Assembly: GCA_964482535.1 (NCBI GenBank)
Contig: CAYZXU010000002.1
Span: forward strand, 1 to 60,458
DNA length: 60,458 nucleotides
From: CAYZXU01 sp964482535
GTDB lineage: Bacteria > Desulfobacterota > Desulfobacteria > Desulfobacterales > BuS5
Direction: 5' to 3'
Shown here: piece by piece, positions 18,501 to 33,500 of the stretch
Layout of the letters: every line of letters begins with the position of its first letter
How positions within the stretch are numbered: the stretch's first letter is position 1
Program-made: the position numbers and the translations under genes
Notes under the pieces: model-generated
The model's input: the letters and a program-made list of their open reading frames with translations, nothing else
What the model was told of the DNA's origin: nothing
Database searches by the model: none

Positions 18501-21500
18501 CTCTGCCGATGAAGTGGGTTTAGATACAGCCTCTTATGAAAATGCAGATGAAGGGGTCGTTGTCAGCCTGCAAACCGGAATGGGAACAGCCGGCGAGGCT
18601 GCCGGAGATGAATTGGTTGATATTGAAAACCTTACAGGATCAGCATTTGCTGACAACCTGACAGGTGATGCTGAAGATAATATACTCTTGGGCAATGAGG
18701 GGGATGATACACTGACCGGCGGTGACGGCTATGATACGGCCTCCTATATTACCAGTCCTGACGGAGTGAATGCGGAACTGGTTACCGGTGCTGCCGATGA
18801 CGGCTTTGGCTCAACTGACACCCTGAACGAGATCGAATATCTGCGCGGCTCTGATTATGATGATATACTTATTGGTGACAGTGGACACAATTATCTCAGG
18901 GGCGGATTTGGTGATGATATTCTCGACGGCGGCGCAGGTGACGATTTCATCGAAGGGGAATCAGGTGATGATACGCTTAAAGATATCAGTGGAGATGATA
19001 CCCTTGACGGAGGGTTCGGATCCGACACCGTTTCATATGAAGGAGCTACTTTCGATCTGAACGTTGACCTGACGATCCTGGAGGTTCAGAACACTCTTGG
19101 TGCTGGTGAAGACTTGCTTGAAAGTATAGAAAATCTCACTGGTGGTTTCGGTAACGATATGCTCATCGGCGACAGCGGTGACAATGTTCTCCGCGGAGGA
19201 GCCGGCATTGATACACTTATTGGCGGCCTGGGTGCAGACACATTGATCGGAGGCGCCGGCGCGGATTTAATATACGGACATTTTATCGACAACACGGACA
19301 AGGCGGAAGACGTTGATATTGATATGGCATCATATATTGATTCTGCTGCGGTAACAGTAAATCTGACCACAGCCGTTCATACGGGTGGCCATGCTGAAGG
19401 TGATCAACTGCATGATATAGCTGGAATTACAGGTTCGGATTTCGATGATACTATAACCGGTGATGATAAAGACAATATTTTGAATGGCGCTGCCGGCAAT
19501 GACACCCTCATTGGCGCAGGTGGTGATGATATTCTCATTGGTGGAGCAGGGGCGGACAGTCTCACAGGCGGCGATGGTAGTGATACGGCATCCTACGAGG
19601 GCTCTGACTCAGCAGTAAATATTAACCTGGACACCGGTGTATACAGCGGTGGTCATGCAGATGGCGATTCCCTTATCGGCATTGAGAATATCACAGGTTC
19701 CGACTATGCCGATGCCCTGGTAGGTGATGTAGGGGATAATATCCTCATTGGCGGCAAGGGTGATGATATCTTTTCCTTTCTGGATGAATTCCACACAATT
19801 GACTCGAATTTGACTGTGGGTCAGGATGTTTATGATGGAGAAGAGGGAGAGGATACTTTTCCCGATTTCAAGTCACTTACAATTAATGATGTATTTCCTG
19901 GCGGCTTCACTTTAAGGGATGTGGACGGCATCACTATTACTGATGCTGAACACAGCATGAAAGCTGCCGGTGATATCATATTCACTTCGGCCACATCCAT
20001 TACTGTTGAAAATGATGTAAGGCTTGAGTCAACCGGAGGTGATGTCATACTAAGGGTGAACGCCTATGTTGCCCCGAATATTATTAACGATTTGCAGAAT
20101 TTTTATACAAGTAATGTGTCCGTGGCCGAAATTACCATCGGTAATAATGTCAGCTTGCTGGCCGGAGAGAATGTGTATATAGCAACTTCAGCTACTACTA
20201 CACGCTCTGTGGGGTATGAGTATTATCGAGTCGGTCTGGCCGAAGGGCTGGACGCAATGAATATCGCCAATATAACAGGTGAAATGACATTTACACCTGC
20301 AAAAACAGGCGAGGCACCGGTTGGAGGCGGTGAGCCGCCGGTCACTACTCATGCCAAAATCGTCTGGCATTCAACTGATGAAGATTTTGGGGCTGCCGGC
20401 TTTGAAACAGGCCAGACCATCATAGTAGATGGTTCCAAACTGAATAATAATCTCTACAGAATTCAGGAGGTGGATGCAGATAATAATACCCTGGTTATTA
20501 CCTCTGTGGAGTCTCTTGCACCAGCCGGAAACCAGGACGAGAGAGCAGATGTCGGAACTGAACCCGTATATGGTAATGCGGAACTTCAGGAAGAGAAAAA
20601 TGCAGTCTATGTCACCATTCAGGAAGTTGAAACATCCCGTCTGAATAGAAATCCTGTAACCACTTTAAATAATTTTGGTGAAGAGGCAAGCCAGCTTGAA
20701 ACAAGCGGGGCAGCGCAGGCATTATTTGTTCCATTTGCCGCAGAAAAGATAACGTCATTATTATCACCAATGTTTAATACTGCTAAAGGCAGTATTATGA
20801 ATAAACCATCCGTCAAGCAGTTCTTGAAAAAATGGCCTGTGGCAAACCAGTTGAATCCTGCAGCGGCGCCTCCGGTACAAATTTTTGAATCAGATGCAAC
20901 TGCCAGGATCTCTATTGGTGATGTGGTGATCAATGCCGGCAGTGATGTGACCATCGAATCGAATGCCATATCGGAAAGTAAACTCACCACATCTCCCACG
21001 TTGTTCGGCATACCGGTTTCCTTCGGTGTGACGGTGGTCACGTCAGATGCAGAGGCCCTGGCAGATATTACGGGTACTGCGGTTATCACGGCAGGCGGCG
21101 ATTTTAAATTAACGGCCGATGTGTCAAACACACTGACCGAAAACCTGTCCATCACATCCAAAAAATTAATAACTCTCCCGCCCAAAAAAAAGCCGACGAC
21201 TACGTCCAATGCGAATGGCCAGCAGGGAAACAATAATCGTAGTTTGCTGGATAAGTTTAAACTCCAACTCGCTGTAGGTGTTGCGGCAGCATCTTCAAAT
21301 ACGAGCGCAACCGTGGGCGAGAATGTAACGATCACCGCAGCAAATGCAAATGTGACTGCGAATAACGATAATGATTTTGATTTGCGCGTGTCGGCCAATA
21401 CACCGGCGACGACCATGTCCAAGCCCGGCAAGCTCACAAGCGCAAAGAAAACACAGGACTTCCAGGTTTCGGCTGCGGCAAATGAGTCTATTAAGGTTAC

Positions 21501-24500
21501 GCTGACGCCTGCCGCTCAACAGGCTGCAACGTCAGGTACGACGCTCCAGCCGAAGTTCAGAATCAGACTGATCAAGCCGGACGGCACATTTGTGTCCATC
21601 GAATCTCTGGAGCGAATGGGATCAAAGCAGATTGCCACCTTTAAGGCGCCTGTTGCCGGAAAATATAAGGTGCGTATCGAGCTTGCAAATGAAACGACAT
21701 TTTTTGACGGTACTCAAACTTCCGGCAATCCCAAGGCTGCCACGTTCAATATTTCCATTCCCAGGATGACCGAAAATGATCTTAAATATGAACAACAAGA
21801 ATCTTTTGGTTCCGCTACTGCGATAGGTGTAAGTAACGTCATGTCCACCAGCACCGCGCGGATCGACGGCGACGTGGTCATCACCGGCGGAGATTTTTCC
21901 GTTAATGCCAAGTCCATTACCGGTGATTCGTCAGGGGATTCAATGGATCCACTGACGGGTTTGCCGCTGGATACCGACAAGAACCACATCAGTGTTACGG
22001 CAATGCTCAACAAAAAGACGGTGGCGCTGAATACCACGCGGGACAGCAGCAGCGATACAGCCACAAGAGGGTGGCGGTCTTTCGCCAATGTCGGGGCCAA
22101 GCCCACAAGTATCACGAACCCAACCGCCAAAAAAGAGCCTCCTGCAAAGGGCCCGAATCTTACCGGTGCCGTCGGTGTCGGTATCAGTCATAACCGGGCC
22201 GACGCCATTATAGGCGACGATGCAACAATTATCGTCAACGGCGGTAATATGTCGGTGGAAGGCTACGTGGAAGAGAATATCAAGGTTAACGTCAACGCCC
22301 ATGTCAATAAACCGTCCGAGTCGGTGAGCGGTGCCGCGGCCGTTTTTGTGGGAGACTTCAATAATAAGGCCAATGCCTGGATCGGCGACAATACCAAAGT
22401 TGACGTCACGGGTCTTCTCACGGTCAAGTCTAACTCTAAAATTCCAAACCAGATTACGTTGGATGACGACTGGGATGAATTCAAAAAGAAATTCAACGGA
22501 TTTGTCGCCACGGACAGCTGGATCGGGCCCTTTACCAGTTTCGGATTGGGACAACCCCCGGAACCCACCGCCCCGGTTGGTCCGCCACCGCCGCCGCCTG
22601 CAGGAATCGGTGCGCAGATCATCCAGAAAATCATGGACGGCACCATCGTTGTCGTTCAGGACAAGGCCACCAATTTTGCGCAGTCACTGGCGGCTGGCGC
22701 CACGAATTATACCACGGGCATCGGTGATTCATTTGGCGGCGCCGAGGGCACAAAGAATACCGAATTAAGAGAATTGATGAATTTTTTCCCCAAAATACTC
22801 GAAACACCCGATATTTTTCAGAAGTTCTCCAGCACCTTCGTCTCGGCCAGCGCCAAGACACAGGCCGACCCGAAATATTGGAATTCCCAGGCCTCGACCG
22901 ATGCAGAGAAGCAGGCCGCAGCGCAAAAGGCCGATAAGCACTGGTCCTTTGCCTTTTCGGGATCCATTAATGTTTTTCTGGTGCACAGCGAGGCCGATGC
23001 CCGGATCGGGAAAAATGCTGAGATCAACCAGAACACGGCGTACCAGAACTCGAAACAGGACGTGATCGTCACGGCACATTCCTGGCTGGAAACTATCAAT
23101 ATGACCGGTCTGCCCGCCCTGAACATTACCCAACTCCTTCTGGGCCGCAACACGATTATGCCGCCGCAGACCACGGCTAAAACCTTGACGCCCACACAAA
23201 AAGCGAACATGACGCCTGAACAGAAACGGGCGCTCAAAAGACAGAAAACCCACCAGACTATCAGTTCGCTGCCGATCATCGGCGTTCCCTACGGCATGGC
23301 ATATAATCTGTCCACATTGAAAGACAGAGGGGTCGGGCGAACCGCTAAAAAGGACCTGTTTCAGAGAATTGAAAGCCAGCTCATGTTTCCCACCAAGAGC
23401 GGAGGCAGCGGGCTTGGGGTTAATTTCCAGCACACGGGATACACGAATATCGCTAGGGCAACCATCGATGACAGTGCCGAGGTCTCTTCACAGAAGAATG
23501 TCCGGGTTGAAGCTGTAACACACAACCTCCTGCTTGATCTCACCGCGGCAGGGGGCGCCGCCGAAGGATTCCTGGCCCTGACCGGTGCCGGCACCTCCAC
23601 GGATATCGATAATACGTCCATCGCCACTGTGGGGGATGATGCCGTCATCTATGCCCGAAGCAACATCAATGTTGATGCGGACACGGACAACACCCTGGTA
23701 ACGTATACGGGATCGACCACCCACGGGGCGGACCTCGGGATGGGCGTTTCGGTGACGGTCAATAATGTGGATAATAATGTCGGAGCCTACGTGGGGGACG
23801 GACAGGGCTCCGATCCCGCCGTTAATATTTCAAGGGTTGAACTGTCCTTTGATGCGGTCGCCGGCACCCTTACCCGTTCTGACGGCGGCAGCTGGATAGC
23901 CGACAATTACGACATCGGTGACTGGATCCGCGTTTCCAACCTTTCGGACTCAACTGAGGATGGTCTTTTCAGAATCACAAGCCTGAATGCCACAATCCTT
24001 ACACTTGAAGAGGGAGCAAAGTCCCCTGGTAACGAAACATCGGACATCGTTGCGATTCAGAAGATGGGTAGATTCCAGGCGGACGGGGTTGCAGTTTCTC
24101 TTGATATTCCTGCTTTGCAGTTTGATTTTATTCATGATCCAAACGCGTCCGACCGTATTGTCCGTAACGACGGCGGTGATTGGGGAAAAGATGGCTTTTT
24201 TGCCGGTCAGAATATCACCATTGCCGGATCGGCGGATAATGATGACACTTACGAGATTGAAACCATAGACGGTGAAACTATTTATCTGGTGGATGCTGAT
24301 CTTGAGAACGAATTCTCCGTTACAGGAATTTCAGTGGTGTCTGATGCCGGTAAGGTCTCCGTGACCGCGAATAACAGCTCGGTTATTGTCACCACCAGTC
24401 TTTCCGGCTCGCCGCTGCTGCTGGAAATGAAAGACAGCGCCCCGCCCCCTTCGAGCAATGCCCAGAACGCTACCCAGAAGCGATCAATTGGCAACAAGGC

Positions 24501-27500
24501 CCTCGGCGGCCAGAAGATGGGAGTTCAGGAACCGGGTAAAATCGCCCTGAATGGAACCTTTTCCCTGGTGGACATAGATAACACCACCACCGCCCATGTC
24601 GACGGCGGGTTCATCATCCAGTCCGGAACGGATATTGATGTTATTGCCGATGATTCCACGTATCTGATCAACGGCAGCACGGCCTTTGCCTATGCCGGTG
24701 ATATCGGCGGGGCCGGCAATATCGCCATAAACACGGTGAATCGAAATACGACGGCGGAAATCGGCAATGCCGCGATTGATCCTGCCGGAGAAGTTTTCAT
24801 CACGGATGCCGGAAACGTGGCAGTGAATGCCGTAAACGGCGGCGGTCTGGTTTCGGTTGCCACGTCCGGCGTTCTTCAGCAGTCCATGAACAAAAAACCC
24901 GCGCAGAAAGACGAGGCACAGCTTGCCAGGGGGAGCAGCAGCCAGCTAACTGCCCAGGATAAGGCCAGGATGGAGAAGGATAAGAAAGCCGCGGCAAGAG
25001 AAAAAAAGAGCCTGATTCCCACCTGGATGCCGGAAATGTCCCTGTCCGGCAACGTTTCCTATAATCAAATCAATGATAATACCATCGCCGATATCTATAA
25101 AGGCGTTATTGTGTCGGCGGATACGGTTGACGTGAAGGCATTGAACAATGCCTGGATCGGTGCCTATGCCGGTTCGGCTTCTATCACCGCTTCCTATTAT
25201 GATAATAGCGTCAAAACGGAGCCTGCAGCACAACCCCCACCTCCGCCTCCGGCCAGAAAGGTCAGCGACAATATCATTCGCCCGGTTCCCACGGTCAAAT
25301 TGCTGCCCAATAAACAGCTGTGGCTGGCATTTACGGGGAAATGTGCCTACTGGAATGCTTCCACCGCATCGGCGGATGCAGGCAGCCCAAGCAAACAGGT
25401 CGAGGGCGGTGATACGGACATCAATCTGACCGATTATTTTTCACGCCCCACATCTGCATCATCCACCACAACAGCGAAAACATTCTCATTGGCCGTGGGG
25501 GATTATGACGCCCATGCTGTCGGACGCCAGAAGGCCTGGTTTACCGTTACAGTTGCCGGAAAAACTTACAGTGGTACTGACGCAGAGATCGAAAAGGCCT
25601 GGGTGGCCGATATGCAGAAGGCCATCAAGAGTGCCATTACCGCTAAAAAAGGCGTCAGTAAAAGCGTCACGGAAAGCACGGCAAAGCCAGCAACGGACGG
25701 CAAAACTACTTCGCCGGGTCAGGAAGAACCTCAGAAAAACAAACCGCTCATTGCAGGAGCCGGTTCGGTGTCTGTCATTGTCAACAATATTGGTGGTGAG
25801 ACAAAGGCCTTTATTGATGGGTCTACCCTGTCCATCACGGACAGTTTGAAAGTTGCCGCTGATACCAGTCAGGTGATCGTGGGGGTCGCCACCAGCGGAA
25901 GCGTTGCCTACACCCAAAATAACAGCGGAATAGGTCTTGCCGGCTCAGGAGCAGTCAATATAATAACCGGATTGACTGAGGCTTATGTGAGTGGCAGTGC
26001 TGTTATTGTAGCAGCCGGTGGGGGCGGAATATCGATTATCGCTTCCGATAACAGCATCATTGGAACCGGCGCAGGTTCCATGAGTGTGACTGTGTCGACC
26101 AATGACCAGAAAACCAATACCGATAGTAATAATAATACCGGCACGAGCAAGAGCAATACCCGCACTCAGGCAGCAGTTTCAGTAAGCCCCTCTGCCGCAA
26201 TCAGCATCATAGACAGTGCGGTTCATGCCTTTGTTTTCGATTCAACCCTGATAGCCGATAAAGCCATTGATGTTGAAGCTGTTTCCAACGAGATGGTTAT
26301 TTCACTTGCCAGTGGTATCTCGGGCGCTGGTTCTAATGCAACCAAGGGCAGTTTTGCCCTGGCCGGTGCAGGTTCCGTTTCAGTTAACGTGATAGACGTT
26401 GAGGTGGAAGCCTATATTCAAGACAGCGATCCTGCAGCGGGCAGATCGATAGAAAGTCGCGATGAAACCGTTGCAGTCACGGCGGAGGATAATACTCTTA
26501 TCGTCAGCAACGCCGGCGCGTTGGGGATAAGTAACGCTAAAGGAAATGAATGGGGCGTGGGGATTGCCCTTGGCGCTGCTGTTGCCGTTAATATCGGTAA
26601 TAAGCGTGTTCGGGCAGGCATCTCGGGTGCGAATGTTACCAGCGAGAAAGGAGTAATCGTTACCTCCGTGTCGGATTCTTTCATCTGGGCACTGACCATG
26701 GGTGGATTCGGGGCCGGCGCCAAAGGCACGGAGAAGTTTGCCTTTGCCCTTGCAGCGGGTGCCGCAGGTTCCGTAAATGTGATCGATTCGGTTGTAGAGT
26801 CCTATATAGAAAACAGTACAATTACCACAGATAATACCGGCACAGGGGCAGTTAAGCTCTCAGCCGAAGATAACGCGTCCATAATTGCCAATTCCCTGAT
26901 TGTGGGTGTTTCCGGGGCAGTGGGCAAAACATCCGCCGTGTCAGCGTCTCTGGGCGGTTCCTTTGCGGTTAACATTCTCAATAAAGAGGTCAGGTCATAT
27001 ATCTCCTCGTCAGATGTTACGTCAGCAGGGCGGGTCGATATCGATGCTTCGTCGACCGGCATGATCTGGGCCCTCACCATCGGCGGCGTGGGTGCGGGTG
27101 CTAAGGCAGAACAGAATTTTGGTGGAGCACTTTCTGTTGCCGGTGCTGGAAGCGTCAATGTTATTGACAGCGATGTAGAGACCTACATTTATAATAGTGA
27201 TGTAGAGAGCGGTTCGACCTTCGACGTATCTCTTACAGCGGATGATTCGTCAACCATTTTCGCCAATGCAGGGATTTTGAGTGTGGCGGTAGGCTTGGGC
27301 AATAAAGCCATAGCAGCTTCACTGGGCGCGTCAGTAGCGATTAATTCGGTTACCGGCGGCATACGCGCCTATGTTGAGAATTCCAACATAACCTCCGGGG
27401 GCGGTCTTGACCTGACCGCCGAGTCGAATACGACTATATGGGCAATGACGCTGGCCGGTGTCGGTGCCGGCGGCAAAGGGAAAGACTCGTTCGGGCTGGC

Positions 27501-30500
27501 ATTTTCAGGCGCTGGCGCAGGATCACTGAACATAATAGAAAGATCAATCGAATCCTATATCACGGGGACCGTCAACGGCGGTGACCCTGAAAAGACGATC
27601 ACAACAGGCAACGAACAGGATGTTGTACTCAGCGCAAAGGATAATTCATTGATACTGGCCAACGCCGGTGTTCTGAGCGTAGCGGTCGGTGCCGGCGGAA
27701 CCACCGGTGTGGGCGGCTCTATGGGGGCATCTGTCATAATTAACGTCGTCGATAATAAGATTAATTCATATATTTCAGGTATGAAAGTCGATTCCGCCAA
27801 ACAGGTTGATCTCAATGCTGAGTCAAACGCCACAATCTGGGCCCTGGCAATTGCCGGGTCAGTCGGCGTAGGCGTTGGTAAGAATGCCAGTGGTGTGGGT
27901 ATTGCCGTTAGCGGCGCGACCACAGTAAACGTGGTTACAAATGAAATACACAGTTATATTGATCGGGACAGCCAAATCACAAGTTTGAATAACGGCTCTG
28001 TTACACTTGACGCAAAAGACAGTACCCTGATAATGGCCGATGCCGGCGGTATCAGCGTGGCTGTTGGTTCAGGCGCCAATGCAGGCGTTGGTGTTGCCCT
28101 TGGCGGTTCCGTGGCGGTCAACGTGGTTTCCAATGAAACCCTGTCCTATATATCCGACTCCACGATAGGAACGGTTGCAGCACCTGTGGGGGCTGTAACC
28201 CTGACAGCAGTCGCGGATTCACAAATCTGGGCTTTGACAATAGCCGGGTCTATTTCCGTGGGATACGGAAAAAGCAAATTCGGCGGTGCCCTGTCCGGCG
28301 CCATGGCAGGCTCTGTAAATATTGTTAAAAATACGGTCGAAACCAGGATTACTGATGGAAGTACTGTTAATAGCAGCGCGGACCTGTCACTCAGCGCCAC
28401 GGATAATACCGGTATTATTGCCAATGCATTCGGCGGCAGCCTGTCGGTTGGCGCAGGTAAAACCGGGCTTGCCATGGCAGTGGGCGGTTCCTTTGCTTTT
28501 AACTATATAAGCAACACGGTGCGTTCCTATGTGGACGACTCAGCCCTGGATATTAACGGCGTGTTATCCATTACCTCCTCGTCGGACAGCTCCATCTGGG
28601 GTCTGGCCATCGGCGCGGCGGTGGGTGTCGGTGTCGGCAGCGGGGGCGGAACCGGTGCTTCACTATCCATCGGAGTATCGATTTCCCATAATACAATCGG
28701 GAACATTACAGAGTCTTATATCAGGAATGCTGATAGTGTCCTGACAGGCGGCAATGATGTCACCATCAGTGCCGTTGACAATGTCGCGATCAAGGCATTT
28801 GCAGTGACCGCATCCATTTCAGTGGGAGTGTCAAAAGGGAATGCCGGCGTTGCCCTTAGTGGCGGCGGGGCAGGGGCCTTCAATACAATCAATTCCACGA
28901 CCAACGCCTATATCGACAACAGCAATCTCGGGACAGCACTAAATCCCGTGGGCAATGTCGATCTCGATGCCATAAGCACATCCGAAATTCTGGCCATCGT
29001 TCCCACCGTGGCAGCTTCCGTATCCTACGGCTCCAAGGCCGGTGTGGGCGTGGCTATCGGTATATCCGTGGCACGCAACATTATAGGAGAAAAGAAGAGC
29101 GATGTACTGTTTGACTATACAGACAGCTATACTCCCCATTCAGTCAATACAGGTGACAGGGTAAAAATTGCTGATGGTGCCAGGAAGGGTGATGTTTACG
29201 AGTATGTAGGGGCAGGCTATGATCGCTTTGATTTTACCGCGGATAATGCCAGCGCCGGGATGAGCAATGGTGACCGTGTATGGGTTGATGAGGATAATTC
29301 AGGAACCGCTCCGGCCGGTATATACCGTTATATAGGCGATGACTCAACCCTGGATCTCACCGCTGCGGATTACAACGATATCAATAACTGGGAACACCTT
29401 GATATGCTGAACCTCAAGGGTCAGGACTTTGGCGACAGACAAGCCTGGCGCCGGGTTGATCTCAACGCATCCGCTTCTGAAGTACAGGCCTATATCAGAA
29501 ATTCCAGCATTCAATCAAGCGGCGATATAACCGCTGACGCCATATCAACCCAGAGCATTGATTCCATTGTTGTGGCAGGGGCTGTGGCCTTGGCAGGCGG
29601 CGGCAAGGCTGGTATTGCCATCAGTGGCGCGGGCGTCTTTTCCGAGAACAAGATTGCTACGGACGTGAGGGCCTTTATCAATGGTGATGGGGCAAGCGGT
29701 ATTAATGCAAATAGTATCGCACTGGTGGCGGACGATTCCTCCTGCGTTCAGGGAATTGCGGGCGCTGCCTCAATTGCCGGTTCGGTGGGTGGAAAAGCCG
29801 GTGTTTCCGTGTCAATCGGACTTTCTCTTGCCTTTAACAGGGTGGATAACAGGGTTGAAGCTTTTGTACGGAACGCAGATATTACAACAGATACCGGGGA
29901 TGTGTCATTCTCGGCAACGACCAAAGGCAAGCATCTGTTTGATGACGGTATTTCCCTGACTGCAGCGGATCTTGATGATGCGGCCAAGGTAGATGAAAAT
30001 AATCCGGATGATCCGGATAGTGAAAATGATGATCCGGAAGATCCGACAGATGATGTGATCAATGAAGCCGAGGTCGACGCAACGGCCGACGCCCTCCTCC
30101 TTGATGCGTTGCGTGCCGATTTCGAGACCAGGGGCATTACACTCGTCGGTGAAATACGTCTTTCAACAATGGCAGAGCGCGAAATAATCGTAGATGAAGA
30201 TACAACCATTACAGAGGGGATAAGCTGGGCACTGACTACCGGTGGCGGATTGACATATTTCATTGAGTATGACGCAGCCGGCGATCAGTTCAGCGTCTCT
30301 CAGGCCTCCATCAGCGCCGTGACCGCTGCGGCCTCTATGGCAGCGGCCTTTTCCACCGGTGGGGCCACCTTTGCAATCAGCGGCGCCGGCGCCTTCGGAA
30401 TGAACATTGTTCTCACCGACACAAAGGCCTTCATAGATAACAGCGTTGTAACAAGCGCTGGAAACGTGTCGATTAGCGCTGTCAATTCTTCCGGAATCGC

Positions 30501-33500
30501 ATCGGTCACAGGCGCTTTGGCAGCTTCAGTGGCAGCCGGCACTGGAACAAGCGTAGGTGTTTCCATTGGCGCGGCCGTTGCCCTTAACTATATCGGCTAC
30601 AAATGGGACAGTACATCTAAACCAGCAACGGTTCACTCATATATAAGCAATTCCAGTGTCCATGCGGCAGGTAATGTGACTCTCTCATCAACCGCCAGCC
30701 AGACCATTGGAGCTATAACCCTTGCGGGCTCAGCAGCACTCGCCATAAGCGGCGGAACCGGTGTCGCGGTCGCAGGATCGGGCGTGTTGGCCCTGAATAT
30801 GATCGGCGCAGATGTCAAGTCCTACATTGATGGTGATGTGGCAATCGGTGGCGGTGTGGTTGAAGGAATAAAGGCAGTGGATGTCTCCCTGAATGCACAG
30901 GATACCTCCACCATAACAGCGCTGGTGGGCGCCGCATCGATATCTGCATCCTTCGGCAGCACCGGAGTTGCCGTTGCTGTCGGTGTCTCCCTCGGTCATA
31001 ACATGATTACGAGTGATGTAGGGGCCTATATTGCAAATGTTGATCAGGGCATAAACGCCAGCGGAGATATCAGTGTCACGGCCAGCGAAACATCTGTCAT
31101 AAACGTGGTTTCATCAGCGGCCGCGATTTCAATCGCTGCCGGCTCAACCGGGTTTGCTGTGAGCGGTGCCGGGGCCGAAGCATCGAATGTGATCCTGACC
31201 AAAACAAACGCCTATATAAAGGATAGCACGATTATTGACTCCAATAACGTCGAGGTTGTCGCGACCAACGAGGCGGAGATCAAGGCAATAATCGTCAGCA
31301 CGGCATTCGCTGCCGCTGCCGGCAGAACGGGCGTCGGGATTTCCATCGGTGTCTCTTTAGCCGGAAACGTGATCGGCTGGGATGCAATTCTTGATACTCC
31401 TTACAACTACACGACAGGCGATGACCCATCGAGGCTGGTAAAAGATGTTGATAGTGTCAAGATTGAATCAGGAGTACGTGCCGGAAACATTTACAAGTAC
31501 GTAGGCGAAACAGTTGATCTTTATGACCATACAACCGCTGACGGTTCTACAACACTCAATAATGGCGATCTGGTTAACCTGAATCTTGGCTACGACAAAA
31601 GCAAAGGCGTGGAAACAACAGTTTACCGCTACCTCGGTAATAACGATGACGTGGTCAATCTAAGTGAAGCGGATTATACTGATACTGATCTTTGGGAATC
31701 TGTGGGCAGCAGCAGGCTCACTATGCAGGATTACGGTGACGCTGACCTGTGGCAGCAAGTGAACCTCGGAGAATCTCCGATCGAGGTTCAGGCCTATGTG
31801 CTTGATTCGAGTATCAAGGCTGACGGCATCCTCACCGTTAAGGCTGATTCGAAACAGATCATTAATGCTATAGTTATATCAGGTTCAGTAGCAGCCTCGG
31901 CTGGCGGAACAGGTGTTTCTGTCTCCGGAGCCGGTGTCGGCGCCATGAACCTGATTTCGGCCAATATCAAGTCTTATATCGACGGTGACGGTGAGTTCGG
32001 TATTGAGGCCGGAACAATATCCATAACATCAAATGACACCTCTATCATCAATGCCATTACCGGCGCCGCGACCCTGGCAGCGGGCTTCGGCGGAACAGGC
32101 GTTGCCGTTGCCATAGGCGTTGCCGTGGCACACAACGGGATCAGCAATGACGTTTCATCGTTCATTACCAGGGCTGATACCGGTGTAAGTACGACTTCAG
32201 GCGCCATAACGGTAGCAGCTACAGAGTCCTCCGATATCTTCACCGTAACCACCGCGGCATCCGTCTCTATCGCTATCGGTGGAACCGGAGTTGCCATCAG
32301 CGGCGCAGGTGCAGCCGCGATGAATGCGATCCTTACCAAAACCAACGCCTACGTGGAGGACAGTATCCTCACAACTACGGGTATTGCAGGCGATGTTAAT
32401 ATTAACGCTGCTGATACATCGACGATTGATGCCACCGTTGCTGCGGTCGCAGCGGCAGTTGCCGGCGGCGGAACAGGTGTGGGTGTTGCTATCGGTGCAG
32501 CATACGCCAGCAACATGATCGGATACGACCTGCTCCTGGGCGTCATACCCATTAAAGACCCCGCACAGGTGAGGGCTTATGTTGACAATTCAGATATCAC
32601 GGCCGGCGGCGATGTGAAGCTGACCGCTACTGCTAATGAGACTATTACCTCCAGAATCATTTCAGGTTCTGTGGCGATTGCGGCCGGTGGCACTGGGGTT
32701 GGCGTTGGTGGTTCCGGTGTGGTCGCCATCAACCTGCTTGCCACCGATATAAACGCATTTATTAGTAATTCCAGCGATGTTACCGGTAGCAGCGTTGTTG
32801 TAACCGCAGATGATACTTCCCGCATTCTGGCCTATGGCGGCGCAGCCGCAATAACGGGCGGTTTTGGCGGAACTGGCGTTGCCGTGTCCATTGGTGTGGC
32901 TCTGGCCCACAATATGATCGATAATAATGTTGCGGCCTATATTACGGGCAGCACGGTTACATCCACTGGCGAAAACATCGAAGTGCATGCCATCGAACAT
33001 TCCCAGATCAACTCCGTCTCTGCGGCGGCAGCGCTGGCTGTCGCTATAGGCGGCGTAGGAGTATCGGTCGCCGGAGCTGGAGCAGAAGCAAGCAATGTCG
33101 TTCTCACAAAGACAAATGCCTATGTAGTGGATAGTGTTCTTGTGAGTGCTGCTGATGTTGCTGTAACAGCCCAGAGTATCTCTGCTGCTCCTAGATTGAA
33201 TGCCCTTGCAATGGCTGATAAGGCTACGGCTGATGTTTTTGCTCAAAGCATGGACGATGCCGGATCAACCGATGTTGACAACGAAGAGACTGATCTCATA
33301 GACGAAAAGCTTGCCGATATTGTCCTTGATAATACTTTTCTTATAGGGTTATCGGGAATATTAACTACTCAGGGCATAATGAATTCCGGAGCCCTGGCAG
33401 TAACTGTTCGTTCCGAGGGCGAGGATTGGTCGGTGACGGATAGAGTTACCGGTTCAACCTATGCTGTTACCAGAGAAGGAAATGATTTCACGGTGACCAT

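Noticed and set aside
12270..19760. Regularly repeated DNA that could suggest a CRISPR array or minisatellite
   Set aside because: The repeats are imperfect, in frame, and encode RTX nonapeptides; there are no identical 28-37-base repeats with unique spacers.
10740..19810. The RTX block as several separate genes joined by sequencing error
   Set aside because: There are no internal stops, internal ribosome sites or start codons with family support, and the frame is continuous across module boundaries.
20619..21437. Long minus-strand open frames inside the giant gene (this one 272 codons, and many others)
   Set aside because: They are antisense shadows of a repeat-rich frame with biased codon use. 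None has a ribosome site plus a recognisable family, and the plus-strand frame carries clear domains throughout.
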